Below, in pieces: positions 23,691 through 33,100 of a stretch of 64,000 nucleotides of DNA (position 1 is the stretch's first letter; each line of letters starts with the position of its first letter). Both the position numbers and the translations under genes were made by a program. Source of the stretch: Sclerurus mexicanus. Lineage: Eukaryota > Chordata > Aves > Passeriformes > Furnariidae. A model generated the notes under the pieces. The model did not search any database. It worked only from the letters and a program-made list of their open reading frames with translations, and was not told where the DNA came from. Location of the stretch: the NCBI GenBank assembly GCA_013396755.1, contig VWZF01006058.1, forward strand, positions 46,174 to 110,173, given 5' to 3'.

Positions 23691-24582
23691 AAGTGGGCTC
23701 ACAATTTGGCTGTACTCAGGAATATGCAACCTCCAAAACCCTATGATCCCCAGAAAAGCTTGTGTTTCTTTCTTGTTCGTTGGTGGAGCCATTGCTGCGA
23801 TCTTGTTGATGACTTCTGTTGGAATCGGACAACATCCATCTTGCCATTTCACCCTTAGGAACTGGATCTCTCTGGCAGGTCCCTTGACCTTACTCTTTTT
23901 GATGGCAAAACCAGCTTTGAGGAGAATCTGGATGATTTTCTTTTTCAAAAACTTCCTCTGCTGTGTCCCCCTATACAATAATGTCGTCAATATATTGTAT
24001 GTGTTCTGGAGCCTCACCCCTCTCTAGTGCAGCCTGGACCAGCCCATGACAGATGGTGGGGCTGTGTTTCCACCCCTGGGGCAATCAGTTCCAGGTGTAC
24101 TGCACGCCCCCTCGGGTGAAGGTGAACTGTGGCCTGCACTCTGCTGCTGGGGGGATGGAGAAGAACGCATTGGCAATGCCCATAGTTGTGTACCACTTCA
24201 CTGCCTTGGACTCCAGTTCATACTGGAGCCCCAGCATGTCTGGCACAGCTGGACTCAGTGCTGGAGTAACCCCATTCAAGCCACCATAGTCCACAGTCAG
24301 TCTCCATCCTCCATCAGACTTACACACAGGCCAGATGGGGCTGTTGAAGGTGAGTGGGTCTTGCTGACCACTCCTTGGCTCTCCAGCTCTCAGACCATCT
24401 TATGGATGGGGATCACAGCATCATGGTCAGTATTGTCATCTATGCGCTGTTGTAGTGGCTGTTGCCACTTGCTGATCTTTAACTCGCAATAATCCCACAA
24501 CGGAAGGGTCTTCTGAGAGGCCAGGCAGGGTAGATAACTGTTTGAATTTCTCTGCAGTCACTGTGGCTACACCAAAGGCTCA
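23690..24582 (-). pseudogene. Reverse transcriptase remnant
   Basis: RT-like fragments run through this interval. A first frame (about 24085-24480) has a VDYGGLN-type palm motif and a following FSIP motif. A YIDD catalytic box lies at 23994-23983 and is followed four codons later by a TAG at 23973-23971. The thumb and connection part (FLGIIGFWR) continues in another frame down to about 23690. Two adjacent stops near 24585-24580, one at about 24085 and the frame change make it non-functional. RNase H is missing; the sequence jumps to the integrase C-terminus near 23685. Confidence 0.8.
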
Positions 24583-25080
24583 TTAATAGCCCTTTGGGTC
24601 TTTGAAGCATCCTCTCCTGAGGTAATCAACGCCAAGGATGCAAGGGGCCTCTGGGCCCGTCACAATGGGATGCTTTTCCCATTTTTCTACCATTAAACTC
24701 ACTGTAGCGTCTATTACTGATAATTCTTGACATCCTCCTGTCACTCCAGAAATCCAGATAGGCTCTGTGCTTTTATGCCTCAATGGCATCAAGGTGCACT
24801 GTGCACCAGTGTCTGCTAAAGCTCTGCTAAAGGCATCTCTGTGGATCTGATGTGCCAGGCCATCAAATCCACAAAGCCAAATAAACTTCATCATCCTTTT
24901 CGTCCCTCTCCTTCTCCTGGCAGAAGGCAGAGACCCTCTATTGTTCGTGGTCAGAGTATTCACTGTCGGACCTGTGCCTTGGCCCATAGGAGGTCTCCCC
25001 ATCCTTACGGAAATGGACCTCAGTCTTTCTGCGTCTCGGAGATCGCGATTTTCTTTCCGGGGCATCTGCATCGACTGCAC
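24583..25080 (-). pseudogene. Retroviral protease frame (aspartic protease), part of broken pol
   Basis: A 165-codon open frame carries the aspartic protease signature DTGAQ, with the catalytic Asp codon at 24813-24811. It is followed at the expected distance by ILGVDYLR, the counterpart of the C-terminal glycine-rich protease motif. The N-terminal part of this frame overlaps the end of gag and probably is not translated as such. The frame is +1 relative to gag. It ends in TAA just before RT-like sequence in the same frame, so the original protein would have continued into RT. The protease itself looks complete, but it lacks a clear route of expression. Confidence 0.75.
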
Positions 25081-26788
25081 GGGCGACCTTCTTATTAGCT
25101 TTCTTCCGCCTTAATTCTCTCACCCGTGCTTCAAGCTCAGAGGTAGGTTCACCGTCCCACTTTCTCATGTCTTCCCCCTGGTCACGCAGGTAAAACCATA
25201 GTTCACCACGTGGCACACTCCTACATGTGACAGAAGGAGACCGAGACCGTGGCCGAGACCATGACCGTCCTCCTGGCCTGTCTCTGTAGTCTCTATAGTC
25301 TCTGCAGTCTCTGTCTCTGTAGTGGTTCTCGTATTCGGAGTACTCGTAAGGCTTCTCTCTAGTAGGGAGGTACTGGTAACGAAGCTCAGGGCCATCCCTG
25401 TAATCCATTTTGTTGGCCCGTGAGAGTGAGGCACTAGCAGCTTCCAAATTGTCTTCAATATCTTGTAACCAAGAGCACATCGTGCCCACAGATGGTTTTT
25501 CCATTTCCAGATGTACTCTTGTTACAATGCAGTTCACATATGATGCAGGGGCACCTTGAATCACCTTTCTCCACATGGGCATCGTGCAAGGGACGTCCTC
25601 GGGTTTGGGGAAGACGTTATTGTATTCTCTGTTTCGGGTACCATAAATGATTTCCAGCAGTGCCAATTCCCGCAGGTACTGGATGGCTCCCTCTACATTA
25701 AACCACTTCCTTGGGGAGCTCGTTAGATCTTCCTTGAACGGGTACCTCTTTCTCACACTTAAGAGGAGTCGTCTCCAAAGACTGCAAATGCCTCTGTCCC
25801 TTCCAATCGTTTTATCCATCTCCCAGTCTCTGGCAATGGACCCTAATTGCTGGGCTTCGTGAGCTTCTAACAGTTGACTCTCAGCCCCGTTATCCCAGCA
25901 TCGAAGCAGCCAGGCAAGAATCTGCTCACCAGGCTGGCGGCTGAAATTTCTCCTCAAGTCCCGGAGTTCTGATGGGCTCAGAGACCACATAACCTCACTT
26001 TCCTCCCTGGTGGGTCTCACTGGGGTAGAACTGGTTCTTTGCCTTGCCCCCTCTTCTTCTCCTACTGTTTCTTCCATTGTTCTTTCTCCTCCTACACCCC
26101 TTAATAAATGTGTAGGCAGGCCTACAGATCTCCTTATCATTTTCTTCATTTTCACTCCGGGGGCAACAGTGACTTCAGGTGTTCCAGTTTCCATAGAACC
26201 AGTAGTTCGGGTAGTCTGAGCCTGGGTCCCTGTCTCAGCCTGAGTCTTTTGAGAGCATTCAACTGCAGTTCGATAAGCATAAGCCAGGCCCCAGTACAAA
26301 GAAAGGACTTGCTCATTTGGATCAGCATGAGTAAGACACCCTTCCCTCAAACAGCCTGTCAGTCTGTCAGGATTGAACACTTCTTCTGGTGTAAAGTCCC
26401 AGGTAATGGGAGGTGATAAGCGCCCTAAGAACTTGCCCAAATTCATCCAAGTTCCCTGCCATCCAGGAACTGGCCCCTTTAAGGCACATCCCAAAGTCCC
26501 AGTGATTTCTTTCGAGCTTTGGCCTGGTCTGCAACAAGGCAACCAATATAGTACCACCTTCCCAAATTCTAACAATGTTTTTATAGCACCAATCAGTAAT
26601 AACACCATCACAAGACAACCTAAGAAAAGGTTAGAAAAAATCTCAGGTTCTTCTGTTTCTAACCCACCTATGTTGAAACCAGGGAGAGAAATAAATTGGT
26701 ATTCATCATTTAAGTGATTCCTGAAAAGAAACCCTAAACCAAGTATTAGAACAGTTAAAATAATGAAAAGAATAATAAGAAGAGCCAT
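24938..26788 (-). CDS. Intact Gag-like ORF with two N-terminal hydrophobic segments
   Basis: A 616-codon frame is open from an ATG in strong Kozak context (A at -3, G at +4) to an amber TAG. Residues 2-22 and about 53-70 are strongly hydrophobic and would be membrane segments. Residues 75-185 are matrix-like, 186-262 low complexity, and 267-450 a helical capsid-like domain (starting WSLSPSELRDLRR). Residues 486-520 are rich in RD and RS dipeptides, and basic clusters lie near 548-572 and 577-588. There is no CCHC zinc knuckle; the arginine-rich tail may bind RNA instead, as in spumaviral Gag. Its position between leader and protease makes gag the best reading. Expression and function are unknown. 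Full openness contrasts with the ruined pol. Confidence 0.8.
   Translation of the reverse strand: MALLIILFIILTVLILGLGFLFRNHLNDEYQFISLPGFNIGGLETEEPEIFSNLFLGCLVMVLLLIGAIKTLLEFGKVVLYWLPCCRPGQSSKEITGTLGCALKGPVPGWQGTWMNLGKFLGRLSPPITWDFTPEEVFNPDRLTGCLREGCLTHADPNEQVLSLYWGLAYAYRTAVECSQKTQAETGTQAQTTRTTGSMETGTPEVTVAPGVKMKKMIRRSVGLPTHLLRGVGGERTMEETVGEEEGARQRTSSTPVRPTREESEVMWSLSPSELRDLRRNFSRQPGEQILAWLLRCWDNGAESQLLEAHEAQQLGSIARDWEMDKTIGRDRGICSLWRRLLLSVRKRYPFKEDLTSSPRKWFNVEGAIQYLRELALLEIIYGTRNREYNNVFPKPEDVPCTMPMWRKVIQGAPASYVNCIVTRVHLEMEKPSVGTMCSWLQDIEDNLEAASASLSRANKMDYRDGPELRYQYLPTREKPYEYSEYENHYRDRDCRDYRDYRDRPGGRSWSRPRSRSPSVTCRSVPRGELWFYLRDQGEDMRKWDGEPTSELEARVRELRRKKANKKVARAVDADAPERKSRSPRRRKTEVHFRKDGETSYGPRHRSDSEYSDHEQ
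25270..25330 (-). repeat. Short tandem repeats coding the RD/YRD run of Gag
   Basis: Imperfect 9-base units (TCTCTGTAG-like on the plus strand) encode the repeated arginine-aspartate and tyrosine motif around Gag residues 488-500. Copy number could vary by slippage without breaking the frame because the unit is a multiple of three. Confidence 0.55.
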
Positions 26789-26976
26789 GCTTATATGCTT
26801 ATGTTAGTATGTTCCGACTATTCCTAAACAAAGATGTATGTTTTTATAAACACACCTCTCTCTGGAAACCTTCCCAGACTTGTTCCCAAACAAAGAGGTG
26901 TGTTTATATAAACGCACCTTTCTTGGCCGTGCTCCCAGGCTTGGCACTGTTCTAGGACCTGGGTACCAAAAAGCTG
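26789..26976 (-). other. Retroviral leader (between 5' LTR and gag)
   Basis: This 188-base leader holds two tandem units, 26883-26943 and 26821-26882, of 61-62 bases. They share a TTCCYAAACAAAGA start and a CTTCCCAGACTT / GCTCCCAGGCTT end. The unit nearest the LTR contains a 24-base near-perfect palindrome at 26896-26919 (arms AGGTG.GTTTAT). In retroviruses this region commonly carries packaging and dimerisation structures, but no such role is shown here. Confidence 0.6.
26951..26968 (-). other. Candidate primer-binding site (leucine-tRNA-like)
   Basis: On the minus strand, TGGTACCCAGG starts eight bases after the LTR end. TGG complements a tRNA CCA end. The next bases resemble the complement of a leucine tRNA (UAA) acceptor stem with one extra C, and the match fades after about eleven bases. 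Leucine tRNA priming is characteristic of ERV-L. The eight-base spacing is longer than usual, so the LTR end or the site may be slightly misplaced. Confidence 0.35.
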
Positions 26977-27135
26977 TGTGGCTGTTTGACCCAAGGGCCT
27001 ATGACAAAGGCCACCCCCCCTCTTCCCCCCAGACTGCGGCCAGAGGGAAAAGGAGGGGGAAAAAACTTCAGAAAATCTGCAAACCGAATTTCAGCACAAC
27101 AGAAAGAGTTTATAGTATTATATACACATACATAC

Positions 27136-27174
27136 AGAGGAGAGGAGAGGAGAGGAGAGGAGAGGAGAGGAGAG
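27136..27174. repeat. (AGAGG)n microsatellite inside the 5' LTR
   Basis: About eight AGAGG units lie where the 3' LTR has only a short AGAGACGAAAAGAG-like purine stretch. This is an expansion that arose after insertion, or was inherited from a different master copy. Confidence 0.9.
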
Positions 27175-27245
27175 CAAATCTAGTATCTCTACAGGCAGTC
27201 ACACACAGTAAAGAAAAAGAAAACAAGTTTTCACTTCCCTCTCAC

Positions 27246-27357
27246 NNNNNNNNNNNNNNNNNNNNNNNNNNNNNNNNNNNNNNNNNNNNNNNNNNNNNNN
27301 NNNNNNNNNNNNNNNNNNNNNNNNNNNNNNNNNNNNNNNNNNNNNNNNNNNNNNNNN
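27246..27357. other. Run of 112 N (assembly gap)
   Basis: The gap sits inside the 5' LTR. The decamer TCCCTCTCAC occurs immediately on both sides (27236-27245 and 27358-27367), while the 3' LTR has it once with no interruption. The gap is therefore likely an unresolved overlap rather than missing sequence. Confidence 0.95.
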
Positions 27358-27532
27358 TCCCTCTCACCAAAACGGCCGCTGCTCATGGCCAAGACACCTC
27401 CGCCCCAGCCAGACCCCGACCGACTGCCAGCCGTGCCCGTGGCTACTCCCACACCAAGGGGTGACCACAGGGAGCTCCTCAGCCCTCCAACACCGCTGGG
27501 AGAAGGACTGACCTCTGGCTTCCGACTCCCCC

Positions 27533-27540
27533 CTTATATA
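27533..27540 (-). promoter_or_regulatory. TATA box of the 5' LTR
   Basis: TATATAAG on the minus strand is followed by a G run, identical to the 3' LTR copy. It would direct transcription of the provirus leftward through the leader into gag. The surrounding promoter is partly within the best-matching part of the two LTRs, so it is not obviously damaged. Confidence 0.6.
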
Positions 27541-27635
27541 TCTAAGCTGACGTAAAAACCAGGATGGAATACTTCCCCAGTTCACAGAAATCATGTGACC
27601 TGGTCTCCAAGGAAGGTCTAGAGTCGAAGAATCCA

Positions 27636-30052
27636 GGCAGATGTTTGAGTCAAAGTAAGGTGTCTACAAGAGGTGTCATGGACTGGGTGAGGTGTTCCCT
27701 GGAAAGCCACAGTGCCTTATTCCAGCCCATGGGAGACTCTTGGTGGAGCTCCATCACCTGTGGAAGAGAATTCTGGTTCACAGAGAGGGTTTAGGAAAAG
27801 CTGTTCCAGTTCTTCAGGAAGTTCACAAACACAGAATTGCAGCAGTAAAACAGGCAATGCTTTCACAGCCTCTTTGCTCCCAGAGTTTCAGAGTGTTTTG
27901 CAGTTCGCTTTCAGTGAGCTCTGAATCCACATGATCAGGTGATTCGTTCTCTTTTTTCTAAACAGTTTGTAAAAGTGAGGTCTTGACTACCCTCTGGGAG
28001 GCTTTGAATCTCATCTGCTGGCCCTTTTGTTCACATGTGGTTGCTTACTGAAGGGAGAGAAAAAATTTGCACTCACCGATTCAAATATTTTCTTAATGTC
28101 AAAATACCGATTAAGAAACCTCAGAAACCAAATATATAGGTTTGATAAAAAACTAGCTTCTCACAGGTTTGCACAGAAATGACCACAAATAATTGAATAG
28201 TAGATACATGTGGGTCGGCTCCTGGCATTAAAATATCAGTCCACAGTTAACAATGACTTTCAATGTATTGCCAGTCCGTAGCAGTTTGACAGCACAAGTT
28301 ACAGGGCTGTGATTTGTGCCAGCTTTTCTTCTGGGGCCGTGGTTGAGAGCTAACTGTGTACTAGCCATGAATTACTGCTCTGTCATCTATTCCTTGCAAT
28401 GTCCTACTGCAATATTCTATATTGTTGTATTTACCAAGGCACCATGTCTCAGAACAGCCCCCTGAAATAAGTAATCCATTAAGGAGAAAGGAGTCTCCTC
28501 CCAGTAATCCAAGGCTGAAACCTCTGAGCACAGGCAGGATTGTTCTCCTCTGCCCTTGTGTCCTTGTCCCAGCTGAGAATGGAATGCCACTGTGCCAGGC
28601 CTGGACTCACACACGGACAAACTGCAAACTCTTTGCTCACAGGTTGTGATGCTGCCCCAGGATTTACGTCCTGCCACGTTCTCAGGCACAGGGAAGGCAG
28701 AAGGAGGCGCAGCAGCCCGGGCAGGTCCCTGTTGATGAATTTGCTGCTGTTGTTGTCATTGCATTTGATTGGTCAAGCACGAGCAGATTCCTTGGTACTG
28801 TGCCAGTTGTTGGCTTGAGTTTAAACTCAGAGTGCCACCTCTGTGGGCTGTACAGCCTTTGCTGGTGCTTTCAGTTGGTTTTTGTAGTCACACTGACAGC
28901 AAATGCCATTGCAGCACCTGATCCTTGCTAAGCCACGGGACACTAAAGTGTTGGAAGACTCTGAGGAAAAGATAACTTATGGGCAAGATATTGCCTTGCT
29001 TTTTCACTTGGGGCTGATCTGAAAGCGTTTTCTTGTGAGGTGTCTGGTGGATTTGCTGGATTTGGGTAAAGAGGTGAGACCTGGTGCATGGAATGTAGAA
29101 GGAAGGGAATGATAAGAAGACAACCTATGGAAGAAAGCTGGAGAGGAAAGGCTGGTCAGAGAAGGGGCTGAGAGGAGAGGCCTTTGGAGGAGAAAGGGAC
29201 GTCATAATTAATATACAACCTGTAGGCTGGCTCACAAAATAAATAAACGTGGAAAATTAGAACTGTTAAAGGAGGCAGCTGAGCCTTTGTGCTTCTTTGT
29301 GCCTTTGGAAAAAATCTTGCTTCGTGAGTGCTGGGTCCTTTTCAGAAAGAGCAAACCTGTTACCACCCAGAAGCTCCTGTGTGGCTGCACTGCTGTGGTG
29401 GCAGCCCACCTGTCCCACTCTTCACTGCGGCTCCGAAACACAAGCGCTGCAGTCACACTTCTCTTGCACTAGGCTCTGCCTGCAATATGCTGCCTTTTGG
29501 CTCTGGGCCATTGCCAACGGCATTGTAAATAATGCATCAGGACTGTCCATCACAGCAGACACGGCGGAAAGATATTGGAGCAAACTGGGGACTTGCAGTT
29601 TTTTTGCTGCTTCTGAGACTCACATGAATGTGCCTTTTTATGTGCATGTAGTCGCTATGGTGGGGCATCATGTTCACCAGTGCTTCTGGATGTGGGGAAT
29701 GGAGCTGATTATGTTTCAGCCTTCTTAGGACAGGTCTGATCTGGTTTCACCCACCCACTGCCACTGTGTTTGTTGATTCCTGTGCAGTTCTGTAAAGGGA
29801 AAACAGGGTAAGCAAAGGATGGTGTTAAATCAGCTGTGAGGATCTTTACTGGCCTTTTAAGAGCTTGGGAAGAGATTTTCTGCAGTGTAATTCAACTGAA
29901 TTTTACCCAATGTGTTTGCAAATATGTACTCCTTTGTGATTCCAGGACTTGGAAATGACATCCTAGGGTCCTGCTCCAGTATGTATTGATCTACAGTTAT
30001 TCCAGGGAGAGCAGTTTATACCTGCAGAAAGCTTGTCTACATTAACCTGATT
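27636..30052. other. Host non-coding sequence, no gene called
   Basis: Unique-looking sequence right of the provirus. A 14-base perfect palindrome TGAGTTTAAACTCA lies at 28816-28829. An (A/G)-rich stretch at 29090-29200 has no periodicity. Open frames up to about 140 codons (29297-29728) lack recognisable domains. Confidence 0.55.
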
Positions 30053-30161
30053 AAAAAAACCCCAACAAAACAAACAAACAAACTAACTAAAAAAAAAAGG
30101 CAACAAAAAAAACCCAACCCAGACTCAACCAACCAAAACCCCATAACAACAACAAAAAAAT
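30053..30161. repeat. A/C-rich low-complexity tract
   Basis: This is a run of A tracts separated by CCC, CAA and CTA units with almost no G or T for about 110 bases. It resembles an eroded A-rich retroelement tail or a degenerate (CAAA)n repeat. No body of a retroelement is recognisable on its left. Confidence 0.7.
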
Positions 30162-33100
30162 TCCACATCTTTTTTCCTTTTGTGCTGATTCCAGAATTTT
30201 ACTTTCTTGTATGCAGAGCTCTGTCCCTTCACAGCAGGATTTTCGGACCCCTTTCAAATACTCTGTAACATGGTGCACTTTCTTCACCTGAACTTTCAGC
30301 TTATGCTGCCACACAGCATATCTGTACTGGCAACACCAAGAATTCACCTGTTAGTTTTCCCAGGGAAGTCCTCAGTTCCTCTGTAACCGTGAGTTTCCTG
30401 GGGGGAACCTTCATAGAGGTGCTATGAGAAAGTGAAAATTACTGAAGAAAACATACACATACATATATGCATGTATGTGTTTGTGTATAAAACAAGTGGA
30501 GAAACTGAGCCATGTAAAAGACTCTCCAGGGGAATATCCCACGTAGTTGGTACTTTCTGGTATATTTGCGTGCTGCAAATAGAACTCTGCTGCAAAATAC
30601 AGAGGAGCATCTGTTAATTTTGATGGGGGCACGGGAGGAGTGCATACCTATGAAATATGCTGAATGTTTTAGAAAAAAACAAGTTTGTTAAAAATATTTT
30701 CCATTCGAGACCAACTGATTTCCACAGCCAGTGTTCTAATACTTGAGTGAATCGATCTAGTTACCTGGTTATTAGGTTTCGGGGAATTTAGAACTAGTAT
30801 ATTTTTGCCTGTCTTTCCTGTATTTTAGACTGAGTTTAGGAGAGGAAAATAAGCTCAGCAGATTTTTTGATTGCTACTTGATTTTAAAGGTTAATGAATG
30901 ATAAACTGAAATGACAAGAAAAGCAAAAGAGTTTAATGCATCTGCAGAAGAAACTGCAGTTGTGCAGGTATCAGCTCAGCAGCTCAGTATAAACCTGTGT
31001 TCAGTCAGCAGCCTCCCTCAGCTGAGGGGTCAGTCAGTTCAGAACTTGTGATAAACATGCCTTGCTTGAACATTTGTTTTGCATGCAGTTCTAGCTCTTC
31101 TAAAGAATGTATAGTATTCCTCGCCCTTAATGTATGAAGTTCCTCCAATTAAATTTTATATACTACTGGTTCCAAAAAATTCCCAAACTTTAAAACTTTT
31201 GACTGTCAGGTAGCATTCTTACTGTTTTTTCATAGCATCCTTCATCTGAATGCCACTTGAATATGCTCTATGTGAGGAATAAAACAAGGCCAGGTGCAGT
31301 GTAGGATATTAATGCAGGGAGAATGTGAAAAACTGAAGGCTGGGGGCCCTGCCCTGTGGCACCACAGGGTCTGTTCAGCTGTGGATTAGCCAGGAGCTCT
31401 GGATCCTTACTGAGTGTAATCCTTGTTGTGCAGTGACCTCTACAGCTGGAGGGGAGACAGAGGCTGCTTTGGAGCTGCTCTCTGACTGGCACCTGCAAGT
31501 GTCCAAAGCAATCTGCCCGACTGGTGCTGAGACCCAGGGGCTTCCAGATGAAGTTAAATTGGGAGCAGCCTGTCCCCCTCCTGTTACGAATGACAATGGT
31601 GAGACAGCTCCCACGTGCCAGTGACATCAGTGTGGTAAAAATACCACAGATACATCCCTGGTGAAACCTGGCAAAGGAAACCTGCAAATGTGCAATGATG
31701 GCACACTTCTGTATGTGCAACGTAGAACTCCAGGCAGTTATTCCAGAAGTTCAGCTGCGGGTTGTTCCACTTGAAATTATTTCTACTAATTGTTCCGTTT
31801 TCTCTGTGCAAAGGTTCTAAATCATGTCTTCTGGTGGGGACTAATGGTGCTGATAAGCTGAGGTGTGTCCAATAGAAAATCCACCTGTCCAGAGGTGATT
31901 GGTATTATCTAGACAATGACAGTATTAGGAATGGATTAAAATCAGAGCTCTGTTGCACTGAGTGCTGCCCTGTACTCTGGGACATCTTCCCTGCTCCAGG
32001 CAATTTGTGCTGTCCCACAGGGGTCATCTCCAAATGGTGAAGGCAATTCTTTCTGCAGGATGGGCAGGGAGCAGCTTGGCCAGATCATGCAGGAGGGCTG
32101 GGACAAATACAGTTTTTAATTGAGCTGTTGACCTGCATCACGGTTGGTAACCTCAGCATTGTCCTCTCTCTCAAACGTAGGTTTGAAATCCTCCGTAATG
32201 ACAAGACAGTGAAGACTAGTAAGATCTTCAAAGGTTTTAGCAGAATCTCCAGTGTATCCAAGCGAGGTGTGATTGTGTTATGCTTGTGGAATAACCTTCT
32301 CTCTTCCAGGCTAGCATGGTCACTTAGGGTTACAGGAAAAAGAGTTTAAGGGGTGTTACACGCAGTCTGATTTGCCTGTTCCACCCCTTCAAGCTGTTCT
32401 GCTCTCTTGGCCCACACCCAAACCCTTCTGTCAATAGGTTTGGTGATGTTTGGTCATGGATATGCTTGTCCAAGTAGGTGTGTTGACTAAAACCTGATTT
32501 TTGCCTCCTCCCGCCTTGTTCCCTCATCCATTCTGCATGGTGCCAGTGGTGCTTTGGTGCCTTCCCACGTTTCACCACCCACGGAACTCCAGGCCAGCTC
32601 TCCCACAGCCCAGATCCAGCAGATCCTGGAATTGCAGCAATCCCACCAGGGCACACAGCACAGAGGCTGGGGCAGGGCACCTGGCTCAGGCTGAGTCTCA
32701 GACACTTGTGCCTGTCAGACAGCATTAGCCCCGAGCAGCTGCTTCCTAATATCTTGCAAATGCCTTTGGAACAAAGCCTGGAAGTTCGGTAACAGAGAGA
32801 CAAATGGCTCTTAGAATGGCACTCCTGCTGCCTTGTGCTCCTCTCTGAATGACCAAGAACCAGCCTCGATATGCTGTTAGTCAGCACTGAGAGAGAGGGA
32901 AGGAAACTGGCCTCCCACGAGACATTTACTCACCAGGTGAAAATGTGTCACCTCGTTTTGCTGATTAACCCTCGAGAGTGTGTGACATGGCCTGTCCTCT
33001 GAGTGGTGGCAATCAATGGGCACCACAGAATGCGGGGTGGACTCTGCCAGGAGGCTCCAGACTGCTGGGTCTCTTCCCCAAGAGCAGCCTGCTCAGTCCA

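Larger units (their letters stand above)
22516..27635 (-). mobile_element. ERV-L-like endogenous retrovirus, internally deleted, no env
   Basis: Two direct long terminal repeats flank gag, protease, reverse transcriptase and integrase remnants, all on the minus strand. The class III (ERV-L-like) assignment rests on the style of the protease, RT and gag sequence, the absence of env, and a primer site resembling leucine tRNA. It is family knowledge rather than a search result. The LTRs differ at many positions, including an indel of roughly 20 bases and a pentanucleotide expansion, so the insertion is not young. Flanking pentamers GGGAG (22511-22515) and GGCAG (27636-27640) may be a target-site duplication with one change. 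Confidence 0.9.
26977..27635 (-). repeat. 5' LTR, containing an assembly gap
   Basis: This is the direct repeat of the 3' LTR. It ends GCCACA at 26977 in element orientation and begins near TGGATTCTTCG at 27635, where its first 20 bases have diverged from the 3' copy. It contains a pentanucleotide expansion (27136-27174) and a run of N (27246-27357). Without the N run and the repeated decamer beside it the length would be about 537, close to the 524 of its partner. The TATA box is at 27540-27533. Confidence 0.85.

Noticed and set aside
32330..32887. 185-codon minus-strand open frame
   Set aside because: No recognisable domain, no supporting splice sites, mixed composition typical of chance.
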